Shown piece after piece: positions 8,899-18,974 of a stretch of 64,000 nucleotides of DNA. Within the stretch, counting starts at the first letter, position 1. The number at the start of each line of letters is the position of its first letter. A program made the translations under genes and the position numbers. The notes beneath the pieces were generated by a model. The model saw only the letters and a list, made by a program, of their open reading frames with translations. It did no database searches and was not told the DNA's origin. The DNA is taken from the NCBI GenBank assembly GCA_963718635.1, contig OY970367.1, positions 5,332,001-5,396,000 of the forward strand. Direction: 5' to 3'. The stretch is from JAIOQJ01 sp963718635. GTDB taxonomy: Bacteria > Planctomycetota > Planctomycetia > Gemmatales > Gemmataceae.

Positions 8899-9712
8899 TT
8901 ATGAGACGTCGCGCGCCCGCTCGCCTGCCTCGCCATCGATGAATTGGCGACGCGCGGGTCCGAATGCTGCATCAACTGATCCGGCGGCCCGTCAAAGAGA
9001 ATCTGAGGCTCACCGTGGTCGAGGCGCGACAACGGATAAAGCATCACCACCCGGTCGGCCACCTTGCGCACGGTCTTCATATCGTGCGTGACGACGATGC
9101 TGGTGATCGGCCGCAGCCGGCGTGTCTGCAGGATCAAATCATTGATTACATCAGACATGATCGGATCGAGACCGGTGGTAGGTTCGTCATAGAGCATCAC
9201 TTCCGGCTCGAGCGCGAGCGCTCGCGCCAGTCCCACCCGCTTTTTCATCCCGCCCGACAATTCCGCCGGCATCTTAGGCCCGACTGATGCGGGCAACCCG
9301 ACTTCCTGAAGTTTTTGTTGCACTCGTTGCCGCGTGTCTTCTTCGCTCAATCGTTGCGATGCGCGAATCCGAAGGCCACGTTGTCGAACACGTTCAAGCT
9401 GTCAAATAGCGCGGCGCCTTGGAAGAGAAAGCCAATTCGCAGGCGCATGGCGATCAGGTCGCGTTCGCGCTGGCGATCGAGCGGTTTGCCTTCGAAAGTC
9501 ACATTGCCGACGGTGGGATGAATCAACCCGACTACCAGCTTGAGCAACACGGTCTTGCCGCAGCCGCTTTCACCAATGACGACCAATGTCTGTCCCGTCT
9601 CGACGCGCAAGTCAATGCCGCGCAGAATGCGCTGGCCGCCGAATTGGAGATCGACGCGGTTGATCGAGATGATCGGCTGAGAAGGCGACGGGGCCGAAGT
9701 CGGAGCGTTCAT
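8899..9712 (-). CDS. mlaF: MlaF-type ABC transporter ATPase, two frame breaks
   Basis: All ABC motifs are present in order, but in three frames: Walker A GESGCGKT, Q-loop FLFQGAALFDSL, signature LSGGMKKRVGLARAL, Walker B VMLYDEPTTGLDP and switch histidine VVTHDM. The first break, around the GCGC at 9361, separates NVAFGF from LSEEDTRQ. The second, near 8943, is a short T run (minus strand) and restores the natural end FIDGEAGERARDVS with its stop at 8899-8901. Total about 271 residues, normal for MlaF. It powers phospholipid transport with MlaD. Upstream lies only repeat DNA, so the permease must be encoded elsewhere. Confidence 0.9.
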
Positions 9713-9821
9713 GCAGTCACCATTGGCGGGTCAGAGCTTCAGTGAAGCTAAGGATATGGGATTGACTGACATGCCGATTTGAATTCGCCCACTCTTCTCG
9801 TGCCGGGAAGAACGCGTGTCA

Positions 9822-10055
9822 CACTAACCCGAAGCGTGAGCGAGGTTTTCCCCGAAGCGTCAGCGTAGGGATGAACAAAATAACGCTAACGCGAACGGCA
9901 AGAGGAAAAATACCCGCGTAATGGGAGCCCAAAGCGCGAGCAAGGGGAAGCGCCTACCCATGCGTGCGCTTCGGGCTCCCATTGCGCGGGGTAGATTGTT
10001 CTTGCCGCTCGCCTAACGCTTCGGGGCTGGGCCTCGCTGGCGCGTCGGGTTAGTG
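9822..10055. repeat. Nested hairpin repeat (CTAACCCGAAGCG family)
   Basis: The outer arms are CACTAACCCGAAGCGTGAGC at the left and the complementary GCGCGTCGGGTTAGTG at the right. Inside sits a second hairpin (9911-9993) with arms ATGGGAGCCCAAAGCGCG and CGCTTCGGGCTCCCAT, flanked by complementary TACCCGCG/CGCGGGGTA. One repeat seems to have inserted within another. Related copies lie at 60473-60588 and 63229-63397. No coding frame is visible here. Confidence 0.8.
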
Positions 10056-10117
10056 TTGGCTATTGCAGTTAGGCCGCGCTCTGTCTCTGTGGTAGAAAGC
10101 TTGGCCTCGGTACCGTG

Positions 10118-11536
10118 CTATTCAAGCGTAGCCAGCCAGCCCCGTTGCAGTTGCCCTGCCCGAATCCGGAAGAAACGGACCGGCGTAAAGGTCGCTAAAT
10201 CGGGATGGTTGAGTACATAAGTGATGTTGTCGAGATTGATCGTTTCCCATTGGTGCAGCCCGATCAGAATATCGCCGCGCTGGAACCCCGCTTTGGAAGC
10301 AGCAGTGTCTGCATTGACATCGAGGATGAGCAGGCCGCCGTGAAGTTGCGGGTTCACCTTGGAAACTTGCTCGTTAGGCGCGGGTTGAAGTTTCAGGCCA
10401 AGCTTCTTCCAAACGAGGTCGATCGGCAATGGCGCGGGCACTTTTCCGTACTGCGTAAGACGAGATCCCCGCGAATGATTTCGCCGCCGTCCCCTTTACT
10501 CGATGCACCCCGGCGGACCAAGAGAGGAATTTTTTCGCCAAGGGGTTTCTCAAGAAAGGCCCGCTCCAAATCGAGGCTGCAAATCACCTTCTCATTACCG
10601 GCTTTTTCGATGACGTCGCCCATCTTGAATCCCGCTTTGTCGCCAGCACTGTTTGGTTCAACGCGCTCGATCACCGCCCAGCGCCGGAGCGGATTGTCGG
10701 AGACATCGAGCGAATCGCGAATGGTCAGCCCGTGGGACAGCCCCGTGCGGCGCTTGGTGCTCAACAATTCGGCGGCGACATGAATGGCGTTATCGACCGG
10801 AATGGTGAAGCCTATCCCTTGCGCGCCGGCTCGAATCGCGACGTTGATGCCGATCAGTTCGCCGTGGATATTGAACAGCGGACCGCCGGAATTGCCCGGA
10901 TTAATGCTCGCATCCGTCTGGATCAGCGATTTGTAGGATACCTCCCGGTTGAGCGTAACGTCGCGCTTTAGCGCGCTGACGACACCAAGCGTAACCGTAT
11001 GCTCGTAGCCGAACGCATTGCCGATGGCGATAACCGATTCACCCAAATTGAGATCGGTCGCAGTCCCGAGCACAGGCGTCGGCAAGGGCGCACGCCGCAT
11101 CGATCTTGATAATCGCGAGATCTTCCGATGGCTCCCGCGCGACAATGCGCGCTGAGTGACTGCTGCCGTCGTGCAGTTTTACGCGCAGCGATTGAACGTC
11201 GTCAACCACGTGGTGATTGGTGAGAATGTACCCGCGCGAGTCGATGACGACCCCGGTGCCCATGCCATTGACGCGCTGCTGCAATTGCATTAATTCGAGC
11301 TGCTTTTCGCGATTTTCAAAAGTGACGGTGCGCTCGCTGAAAATGTTGACGACCGAGTTCTTATTTCGCTCGACCACCTCGACGACCGGCGTTCGGCGAA
11401 GGACGTTCGCCGGCACTCCCTTGGGGCGCGCCTCGTCTGCCGTCAAGGCCGGCAGCGCCGAGCAGAAGAGGCCGATGGACAGCAGACCGGCGAACAATCG
11501 GCAGGTCCGGTTGTCGCGGGAGAGCAGCACGCGCAT
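10118..11536 (-). CDS. HtrA/DegP-like trypsin protease with PDZ domains, two frame breaks
   Basis: The N-terminus from ATG 11536 has a signal sequence (CRLFAGLLSIGLFCSALPALTA). The protease domain shows His in ILTNHHVVDD, Asp in SEDLAIIKID and Ser in PGNSGGPLF, the complete catalytic triad. Two PDZ-like regions follow (around RVEPNSAGDKAGFKMGDVI and VNADTAASKAGFQRGDIL). The reading frame shifts in the GGCGCAC stretch near 11087-11099, and again at an A run (plus-strand TTTT at 10442-10445). Restoring these gives about 470 residues. It is a predicted periplasmic quality-control protease or chaperone. Members of this group are known as DegP/DegQ/HtrA; which one is not decidable. Confidence 0.88.
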
Positions 11537-11832
11537 GGTGTCCCCAATCGCGGAAAGCATTCGGCAGACCCCGACGACTTCGATCGGTCATCCGCCAGCT
11601 ATCGCAGATGAAGGAATCGACCTCGCAAGCCTCTATGCTCCATGCTCCTCCCCGTTCGTTTGCCTCAATAACCTAGCTGGAGCGCGGGTCGTTCCAGCCG
11701 CATCTCTCTTGCCGCCCATTCAGAATGGTGGAGCTTTGCCGACATTGACGGTTGAGCCGAGCGAATGGAGATTGTCCTATCCCATAGCAACGCATAAATT
11801 GAGTTTGCTTTCATATCGGAGAGGCTGCGCTT

Positions 11833-12150
11833 ATGACCGTTCAGACGCCACGGATGTTACAGATCGAAGCTATGTTGGCCGAAAGCCCGCACGACCCGGA
11901 ACTTCGTTACTTCTTAGCCATGGAACATCTCAGTGCTGGCGATGAGCCCGGGGCAGCCGCGAAGCTGCGCGACCTAACGAACGAATCCGCCTATGTGCCC
12001 GCGTTTCTGCAAGCGGGGCAATTATTCAATCGATTGGGTAAGTCTGAAGAAGCATGCGCCGTCTTGCGCCGAGGCATCGACGAGGCCGGCAAACAAGGCA
12101 ACACGCATGCCCTTGGCGAGATGCAAGGATTGCTGGACAGCATTGAATGA
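11833..12150 (+). CDS. Small TPR protein
   Basis: 105 residues and no signal peptide. It holds two tetratricopeptide-type helical pairs (PHDPELRYFLAMEHLSAGDEP and PAFLQAGQLFNRLGKSEEAC) plus a capping helix. Planctomycete genomes carry many such stand-alone TPR proteins of about 100 residues; their partners are unknown. The gap upstream to the protease gene (about 300 bases) contains the divergent promoters and nothing else I can recognise. Confidence 0.75.
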   Translation: MTVQTPRMLQIEAMLAESPHDPELRYFLAMEHLSAGDEPGAAAKLRDLTNESAYVPAFLQAGQLFNRLGKSEEACAVLRRGIDEAGKQGNTHALGEMQGLLDSIE

Positions 12151-12222
12151 CTAACGCGTATCTGAGACTGGGTACGCCAACCGATTCTGGCAAACTGTTG
12201 AAATAAACACGGAGCCCGTTTT

Positions 12223-12252
12223 ACCCTCCCCCTGGCTTTGCAGGGGGAGGGT
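12223..12252. repeat. CCCTCCCCC hairpin
   Basis: ACCCTCCCCCTGGCTTTG is followed by its complement CAGGGGGAGGGT, a 12-base stem with a short loop. Related copies occur at 36653-36787. It sits between a TPR gene and the sulfatase and could also act as a transcription block. Confidence 0.75.
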
Positions 12253-12321
12253 GGGACGGGCGAGATTCTGATCTGCCAAAATCCGTTGGCGCACTCTTTT
12301 CCGTACCATCGAGATAATCAA

Positions 12322-13840
12322 ATGACTCTTCGCATCGGCTTGGCGCTTGCTAGTTTCGCTTTCGTTGTTTGCTTTAATGCGACCTGCGCCGAAGGCAAGC
12401 CGCTCCCCAACGTCGTCATCATCCTTGCCGACGACATCGGCTACGGTGATTTCGGCTGTTATGGCGCTACCAAAGTGAAGACGCCGAACGTCGATAAGTT
12501 GGCAGCAGAAGGCATGCGCTTCACCGACGCGCATGCCCCTGCATCGGTTTGCACGCCGACTCGTTATGCCTTGATGACCGGTCAATACGCTTGGCGGCAA
12601 AAAGGCACCGGCATTCTCAGCGGCGAAGCACCGCTCTGCATCCCGAAAGAACTTCTGCCGTACACGCTGCCGAACTTCATGAAAGGTCTGGGCTATACGA
12701 CGGGCGTCGTCGGCAAATGGCATCTTGGCTTAGACGAAACGGCAACGAACTATAATCGGGAGATCAAACACGGGCCGGCTGAAGTCGGCTTTGATTATTC
12801 GTTTGTCATCCCTGCTACGGGTGACCGCGTTCCCTGTGTGTTTGTCGAGAACGGCAAAGTCGTCGGTTACGATCCCGCCGATCCCATCAGGATTAGTTAT
12901 TCGACACCTTTCGGTACGGAACCCACGGGCGCTAAGAACCCGGAACTCCTAACCGTTCAGAAGCCGAGCCACGGCCACGATAATACGATCGTCAATGGCA
13001 TCAGCCGTATCGGATACATGTCCGGCGGCAAAGCGGCCCGGTGGAAAGATGAAGAAATCGCGGACGACATCACTCGCAAGGCCGTCGGTTTTTTGGAAAC
13101 GAACAAGGCCAAGCCGTTCTTCCTTTACTTCGCAACGCACGACATCCATGTGCCGCGAGTGCCGCACCCTCGCTTTCGGGGCAAGAGCGAACATGGGTTG
13201 CGCGGCGACGTAATCCAGGAATTCGATTGGTGCGTCGGCGAGATTCTCGCAACGCTCGATCGGCTCAAGCTGGCGGATAACACCCTGGTGATTGTCACCA
13301 GCGACAACGGCGGCGTCATCGACGACGGCTATCAGGACGGGGCATCGACGGATAAGAGCGGCCATCGCTGCAACGGCCCACTGCGCAGGTTTTAAGGGGA
13401 TGCTGTATGAAGGGGGAAATCGCGTTCCGTTAATCGCGCGCTGGCCGGGGCATATTCCAGCGGGCAAGACATCGAATGAACTGATTGCCCACGTTGACAT
13501 GCTGGCGACTCTGTCAGCCCTCTTCGAAAAGCCGCTTGCCGATGAGGCCGGGCCCGACAGTTTCAACATCCTGCCCGCCCTTCTTACAGAGAAGCCAGCG
13601 AAACCATGCCGTGAAACGCTCATCGTGCAGAACAACAATGGCGATCGGCTTGCCATTCGGCAAGGCCCTTGGAAATACATTCCCGAGACAGGAAAAAAGG
13701 GAAAAGGGCTGCCGGAGCTTTACAATCTCGACAACGATCTAAGTGAAGCGAAAAATGTTGCGGACACAAATGCGGAGAAGGCCAAAGAATTGGCGGGCCT
13801 GCTCCAGAGCGCACGAGGGGAATCTCGGACCCGAAAATGA
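12322..13840 (+). CDS. Secreted arylsulfatase-family sulfatase, one frame break
   Basis: The signal peptide (residues 1-23) precedes the alkaline phosphatase-like core that begins PNVVIILADDIGYGDFGCYG, with the two metal-binding aspartates. The active-site motif CTPTRYALMTG has the cysteine converted to formylglycine in this family (type I sulfatase). Later motifs GKWHLG and TSDNGG are present. The frame breaks near 13383, at CTGCGCAGG, between CNGPLR and GFKGMLYEGG; the second half then continues to 13840. Full length is about 506 residues, typical. It should hydrolyse sulfate esters of polysaccharides in the periplasm or outside. Sulfatases are abundant in planctomycetes. The exact substrate cannot be told. 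Confidence 0.93.
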
Positions 13841-13846
13841 AGAGAC

Positions 13847-14605
13847 TTGGAATCTAATTCGAGACAGACTCAATTGCGTCCTTTCATTCGCCAACATTTT
13901 GATACGGTCGACGGCACCAACCGCGTCGCCGGCTCGTTTGCGACCGACGCGGCTAATCACGGCTTGATTGTTACAGCCGACGCGCAATCGGCAGGCCGGG
14001 GCCAGTACGAGCGCACGTGGCAGGCGCCCGCGCGCTCGAGTGTTCTTCTTTCCGTGCTGCTCTTTCCACCGCCGACATTAAGACGGCCATCGCTGCTCAC
14101 CGCCTGGGCAGCTGTCTCCGTGTGCAAGACCATCGAAAGCCTGACGCCGCTTCACGCCTCTATCAAATGGCCCAACGACATTCTCGTCGATTCCAAAAAG
14201 ATTTGCGGCATCCTTTGCGAGGCAGGCGCCCGTCATATTGTGGCGGGAATCGGTCTTAATGTTTTGCAGACGACCGACGATTTTTTTCAAGCCGGCCTGC
14301 CAAACGCGGCTTCGATCCGAAGTCTTTCAGGCATATCGATTGATGTAGAAGAATCGACTTCCACGTTGATCCAAACTCTTCAAACCGAGTATCAGCACTT
14401 GATGGACGGAGATCAACAATCCCTTGAAGCCGAATGGAAGCAACGCCTTGGGCTGGTCAACCGCCAAGTTGTCGTGGAAAAGATGGATGGAAGCCAATTG
14501 AGCGGTGCCCTTTTGGACCTGTCGTTCGATGCAGTCATCATCGAGATTGATAACGAGCCGACGCTTTTGCCTCCTGAAATCATTAGACATATCGACATCG
14601 TTTAA
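13847..14605 (+). CDS. birA: Biotin--[acetyl-CoA-carboxylase] ligase
   Basis: About 252 residues from the TTG at 13847; the nearby ATG at 13837 is closed by a stop after six codons, so a non-ATG start is needed. The catalytic motif is seen in ADAQSAGRGQYERTW (family pattern GRGR..R.W), followed by KWPNDILVDSKKICGILCE, which binds biotin-AMP, and a small C-terminal beta domain. There is no N-terminal helix-turn-helix, so it is the non-regulatory type of ligase. It attaches biotin to the carboxyl carrier protein of acetyl-CoA carboxylase; accA lies 43 kb away in the same window. Confidence 0.9.
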   Translation: MESNSRQTQLRPFIRQHFDTVDGTNRVAGSFATDAANHGLIVTADAQSAGRGQYERTWQAPARSSVLLSVLLFPPPTLRRPSLLTAWAAVSVCKTIESLTPLHASIKWPNDILVDSKKICGILCEAGARHIVAGIGLNVLQTTDDFFQAGLPNAASIRSLSGISIDVEESTSTLIQTLQTEYQHLMDGDQQSLEAEWKQRLGLVNRQVVVEKMDGSQLSGALLDLSFDAVIIEIDNEPTLLPPEIIRHIDIV

Positions 14606-15056
14606 AGCTAAAGCCGCTGTCAACCGTTCGCACTTTAATCATCGTCCGACGGAACTGCGAACGGTTCGAAGTGGCAACGATGCCACTCGACTGAAAACGT
14701 TTTCACTGGCGGTCGTCTGTACGTTGACTTCGAACGTTTCGAAGTGGCAAAGCTGCCACTCGACTGTAAATATTTACAGTAAACGTCGTTTGAACGTTGA
14801 CTTCGAACGGTTAGCAGTGGCAACGATGCCACTCGACTGAAAACGTTTTCACTGGCGGTCGTCTGAACGTTGACTTCGAACGTTTCGAAGTGGCAAAGCT
14901 GCCACTCGACTGTAAATATTTACAGTAAACGTCGTTTGAACGTTGACTTCGAACGGTTAGCAGTGGCAACGTTGCCACTCGACTGAAAACGTTTTCAGTG
15001 GCGGTCGTTTGAACTTTGACTTCGAACTGTTCGAAGTGGCAACGTTGCCAGTGCGC
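14606..15056. repeat. Array of 73-bp units with double palindromes
   Basis: Five units repeat with a 73-base period, alternating between two versions so that the true period is 146 bases (AGTGG starts at 14670, 14743, 14816, 14889 and 14962). Each unit holds a hairpin of the form GTGGCAACGATGCCAC and then a perfect palindrome, TGAAAACGTTTTCA in one version and CTGTAAATATTTACAG in the other, followed by GAACGTTGACTTCGAACG. Loop bases vary while stems are kept. No coding frame is visible. It fills the whole gap between two convergent genes. Confidence 0.85.
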
Positions 15057-15917
15057 TCACTTCCCCGTCGCTACCCATTTCTTCCAAGACGCGTCGAGTT
15101 TTTCGACGTCGTACTCGGCATCTTTGAGAGCCATATCGACCGTTGGCTTCTGGTCATTTTCACCAGGCCTGAAACCCGCTAACAATTTGGAAAGTTTGGC
15201 GGCCTGTGGGCCAAAGGCAAAGTATTCCATCAAGCTGGCTGCCAATAATGGCTTGTCCTTATCGTTGCCGGGCATCCAGACATCGCTTGCTTTGTACATG
15301 CTGGTTCGGCTTGCCAACCTCCGCATGTTCGCCCGGTCGTTGGCGTATTTCGTTGGGTTGGAACGGATGCGCATGGCTCGGGCGAAACCTTCTTCCATCC
15401 ATTGAGGCAGTTTCAAAGCGCCGGCCTTTGCTTGCAGCAATGCCACGGAAATTTGATATGCCGCTTCCTCCACGAGATCGGTGGGCTCTTTACCCGGCAA
15501 GACGCTGATCGCCACGTAAGGATCATTGCCGCGAGCGTCGACATGCGCGCGCTCATCGCGCTCCAATCGGTCGTTCACCACTTCGCCCACGAAAGCTGCA
15601 TACTGCTTGCGCGACGGAAAAAAGAAGAGCGCCACCTTTCCCTTTGGCGGATTATCGGTCATCTCAAACTTCAATGCTTTAAGAGTTGCCGTGTAATTTT
15701 TCTGAGCCGGTTCGCCCATGGTCTTCAGCTTCGCCTCGGGAAATTCGCCACAAATGAGTAGATCATCAGTCTCGGCTATCGTCGGGGTCGGCACGTCACA
15801 TTTCTTCATAACCGTCAACGCGGTGGTGCGCTGCTTGGCGACCATGTCGCTGCGTTCATCGGCCTGGCTTGAAGAGACGATGATGAGACTCAGGGAGAGT
15901 GTACAGAAGAGGCGCAT
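15057..15917 (-). CDS. Secreted DUF1570-like/peptidase-like protein
   Basis: 286 residues from ATG 15917, chosen because it opens a clean signal peptide (MRLFCTLSLSLIIVSSSQA); the longer frame upstream reads through repeat DNA. The protein has a lipocalin-like start and then a region LVEEAAYQISVALLQ followed by LPQWMEEGFARAM, which resembles the E..H..and..W..EG pattern of gluzincin-like peptidases (DUF1570, peptidase MA). The HExxH histidines are replaced (EEAAYQ), so it may lack activity. Location is periplasmic or outer surface. Function is unproven. Confidence 0.7.
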   Translation of the reverse strand: MRLFCTLSLSLIIVSSSQADERSDMVAKQRTTALTVMKKCDVPTPTIAETDDLLICGEFPEAKLKTMGEPAQKNYTATLKALKFEMTDNPPKGKVALFFFPSRKQYAAFVGEVVNDRLERDERAHVDARGNDPYVAISVLPGKEPTDLVEEAAYQISVALLQAKAGALKLPQWMEEGFARAMRIRSNPTKYANDRANMRRLASRTSMYKASDVWMPGNDKDKPLLAASLMEYFAFGPQAAKLSKLLAGFRPGENDQKPTVDMALKDAEYDVEKLDASWKKWVATGK

Positions 15918-16002
15918 GAGGTGGCTCCTAAAGGCAATGAGTCGTAGAGATTCAATTATATAAGTGATGAAGCGAATAGGCGCGAGTAGGAGGCCTGGCT
16001 GA

Positions 16003-16205
16003 TTATGGCGAGCGGGGAGTGTGAGCGACCGGAGCAGCAGCTTCAAAGATGTCTCCGGTCGCTCACGCTCCCGGCTCGCCAAAGCAGCGGAGAGTCGGGG
16101 GTGCGCAACTCTTTCCGGAATTTCTGGCGAGCGGCGCGGCGTAAGCCCGCCGTGGTTCCAAACCCACGGCGGGCTTACGCCGCGCCGCTCGGCAGAATCC
16201 GTTGG
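16003..16205. repeat. Two adjacent hairpin repeats
   Basis: 16012-16082 has arms GCGAGCGGGGAGTGTGAGCG and CGCTCACGCTCCCGGCTCGC, a family also present at 43409, 46375 and 51497. 16125-16194 has a perfect stem of about 29 bases, beginning GAGCGGCGCGGCGTAAGC, around a nine-base loop TTCCAAACC. The gap between the two divergent genes is filled by these hairpins, and promoters must lie within or beside them. Confidence 0.85.
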
Positions 16206-16307
16206 CGCCCGCTCGGTGGTCAGCAACCCGAGCTCACCCCGATTCCTCTTGGCGTCTCGGCCCGAAACCTCGATGATAAGCGACAGAGAACTGAAACGGA
16301 GCCATCC

Positions 16308-18723
16308 ATGCCATCGCATCAATTTCCCGTGCGCTCGTTGTGCTCAAACGTGGTGGCGAGCGCTGCCTTGTTGCTGTTCGCGACAGCCGCAGGTGCGGCC
16401 GAGCCAAAAGAGGCGAAAAAAATGGAGAAGCCAAACTTACTCGCCAAAGAGAGCAGCCCTTATCTTTTGCAACATGCTTATAACCCAGTGGAATGGCATC
16501 CTTGGGCGCCGCAGCTTTTGAAGAAGCCAAGAAGGAAGGCAAGCTCGTTTTTCTCTCGATCGGCTACAGTTCCTGCCACTGGTGCCACGTCATGGAGAGA
16601 GAATCTTTCTCCAACAAAGAAGTGGCGGAGATAATGAATAAGAATTTTGTCTGCATCAAAGTAGACCGCGAAGAAAGGCCGGATGTCGATGACATTTACA
16701 TGACCGCCCTCCATGCGATGGAACAGCGCGGCGGCTGGCCTTTGTCCATGTTTCTAATGGCGGACGGCAAGCCGATCATTGGCGGAACGTATTGGCCGGC
16801 TGACGATCGCGAGATCAACGGGCAAACAGTCCTCGGCTTCAAGAGCGTCCTGAATCGCGTGAATGGCTATTGGAAGGATAAGCCGAAAGAGATTGGCGCA
16901 CAGGCGGACCATTACGCTCAAATCACCTCCGAGTCGCTCGCCCGCACGTTGCGTCCGAACCCGTTGATCGAGCTCGACCTGCGCTCGCCAATGGCGCTGC
17001 TGAGGCAATAAGTACCGAAATCGATCCAGTTCACGGCGGCATCGGCAGCAAGAAGAATCGATTCCAAGGAACGAAGTTTCCGACGCCGGTGAACTTTCGC
17101 CTGTTGCTCGATCATGCCCAGCGGACGAAGGATGCCGAACTGCTGAAGCTCGTGAAGTTGACGCTCGACAAGATGATAATGGGCGGCATTTACGATCAAG
17201 TCGGCGGCGGCTTCCATCGCTACAGCACGGAACGGTCTTGGACCGTGCCCCACTTCGAGAAGATGCTTTACGACAATGCTCAACTCGTTGAGCTTTATGC
17301 CGAAGCCTATCAAGTCGAACGTGATGCCGACTACGCTCGGGTCATCCGTGAAACGCTCGCGTTTATTCAACGCGAGATGACATCACCCGAAGGCGCGTTC
17401 TATTCCGCACTCGATGCCGACAGCAACGGGAATGAAGGTGAATTCTATGTCTGGACTGCTGCCGAAATCGACAAAGCGCTGCCGGATAAAGCGGATGCCG
17501 TGTTGTTGAAAACAGTCTATTCCGTGAGTGGAACACCAAACTTTGAAGAGAAATACTTCATTCTCCGGCTCAACAAAAAGCTGGATGCACTTGCCGCCGA
17601 GCAGAAGCTTAGTCCCGCTGAACTGAACAAGAAACTGAGCCAGTTGAAGCAAACGATGTTGGCCTATCGAAGCAAGCGCGTCCGGCCATTCTTAGATACG
17701 AAGATTCTGACCGCCTGGAATGGACAGATGATCGCCGCCTATGCGAAAGCAGGGCAAGTGCTCAAAGAGCCCGAATTTGTCAAAGCCGCCGCCAGAGCGG
17801 CGGATTTCTTGCTTCAACAGTTGCGCACGAAAGATGGCCGGCTGTTGCGCACCTATGGCACGACGGCCGACGGAAAGGGCCAAGCCAAGCTCAATGGCTA
17901 TCTCGACGATTACGCCTTCTTCATTCACGGACTGCTCAATCTCTATGAAGCCGACAAGCAACAGCGTTGGCTCGACGAAGCGAAGTCGTTGAGCGACCTG
18001 ATGGTGAAATGGTACGGCGACGGCGAGAATGGCGGTTACTTCTTTACATCGTCCGACCACGAAAAATTCTTTGCCCGGCCTAAAGACTATTTTGACAATG
18101 CTCAGCCCTCGGCCAACGGTGTAGCCTTAGACAATTTCGTACGGCTATGGCGCATTACCCATGAGGAGAATTATCGGAAGTTGGCCGAGAAGTCGTTCCG
18201 TCAATTTGCCAGCGTGATGAAAGCGGCCCCCAATGGAGTGCCAGGAATGTGCTTGGCACTCCATTCTTATCTCGACGCTCTTCCGGCAGTCAAGACAGAT
18301 GCCCAACCGCCTGTGAAAGTTGCGGTGGTTACCGGTCGTGAAAAAACCGAAGACGTGGTCAAACTGTCGGCGAAGTTGGGTGAAACGATCAACGGCAAGA
18401 CAACGCTGGTCGTGAACATTATGATCGCCTCGCCTTGGCACATTTATGCCAATCCAAGCGGCGGCGAATCCACGCCGACGTCCATCACTGTGCGGGCGAA
18501 TGGCAAAATCATCGCCGCTGAAGTGGATTATCCCAAGGGAATCGAAGTCGAAGATAAAATGTTGGGCAATTACCACGTCTACGAAAAGGAAGTGATCATC
18601 AAAGCGACGTTGTCGGAGAAGCCAGAAGGGGAACTGGAAATAGCCGCCAAGTTACAGGCGTGCAGTTCCGGCGAGAACAGCCGTTGTTTGCTGCCGACAA
18701 CGTTGAAGACGAAGTTGAAGTGA
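16308..18723 (+). CDS. DUF255 thioredoxin-like protein with DsbD-like C-terminus, two frame breaks
   Basis: The start at 16308 gives a signal peptide (SNVVASAALLLFATAAGAAE). The DUF255 domain opens NLLAKESSPYLLQHAYNPVEW and shows a redox motif CHWC in SSCHWCHVMERESF; a six-hairpin glucosidase-like region follows. The last 120 residues (MIASPWHIYANPSGG through QACSSGENSRCLLPTTLK) resemble the DsbD alpha or disulfide-corrector domain, with a cysteine pair. Frame breaks occur at TTGGGCGCC (16504-16510, a lost G) and at GACCTGCGCTCG (16975-16987, a lost C). Restored, it is about 805 residues and complete. The family (YyaL, spermatogenesis-associated 20) has unknown activity. An extracytoplasmic thiol-redox role is plausible. 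Confidence 0.88.
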
Positions 18724-18742
18724 GTATCCGCGCTGAAATGGT

Positions 18743-18954
18743 AGCCGAACTCGTTAGAGTTTGGGTTGCACAGCGGAACTCTGACGAGTTCCGCTACAGG
18801 TGGTCGGAACTCTGACGAGTTCCGCTACAGGTGGTCGGAACTCTGACGAGTTCCGCTACAGGTGGTCGGAACTCTGACGAGTTCCGCTACGACAAGCGTC
18901 GGAACTCTGACGAGTTCCGCTACAGGTGGTCGGAACTCTGACTAGTTCCGCTAC
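18743..18954. repeat. Tandem GGAACTCTGACGAGTTCC hairpins
   Basis: Six full copies start at 18774, 18805, 18836, 18867, 18900 and 18931 (spacing 31, or 33 once), after one degenerate copy at 18743. The core is a palindrome, CGGAACTC and GAGTTCCG around TGA, followed by CTACAGGTGGT. The last copy has one mismatch (CTAGTTCC). The array ends 20 bases before the next start codon. Confidence 0.9.
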
Positions 18955-18974
18955 GTTGGAAAAGAGCGAATGGC

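Noticed and set aside
10154..10161. CCCTGCCC in the protease gene as a KOPS-like motif pointing away from 58.2 kb
   Set aside because: It matches only the 8-base core and lacks the G run that the nine polar copies share; it was therefore not counted, though it weakens the looser 8-base pattern.
14606..15056. CRISPR-like array
   Set aside because: The 73-base units follow one another with no unique spacers and contain internal palindromes; no cas gene is nearby.
16005..16307. Coding sequence upstream of the DUF255 signal peptide
   Set aside because: That stretch is made of hairpin repeats and has no homology-like features; the start at 16308 gives a clean signal peptide.
18743..18954. CRISPR array made of GGAACTCTGACGAGTTCC repeats
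   Set aside because: The sequence between palindromes is also identical in most copies, so there are no spacers.
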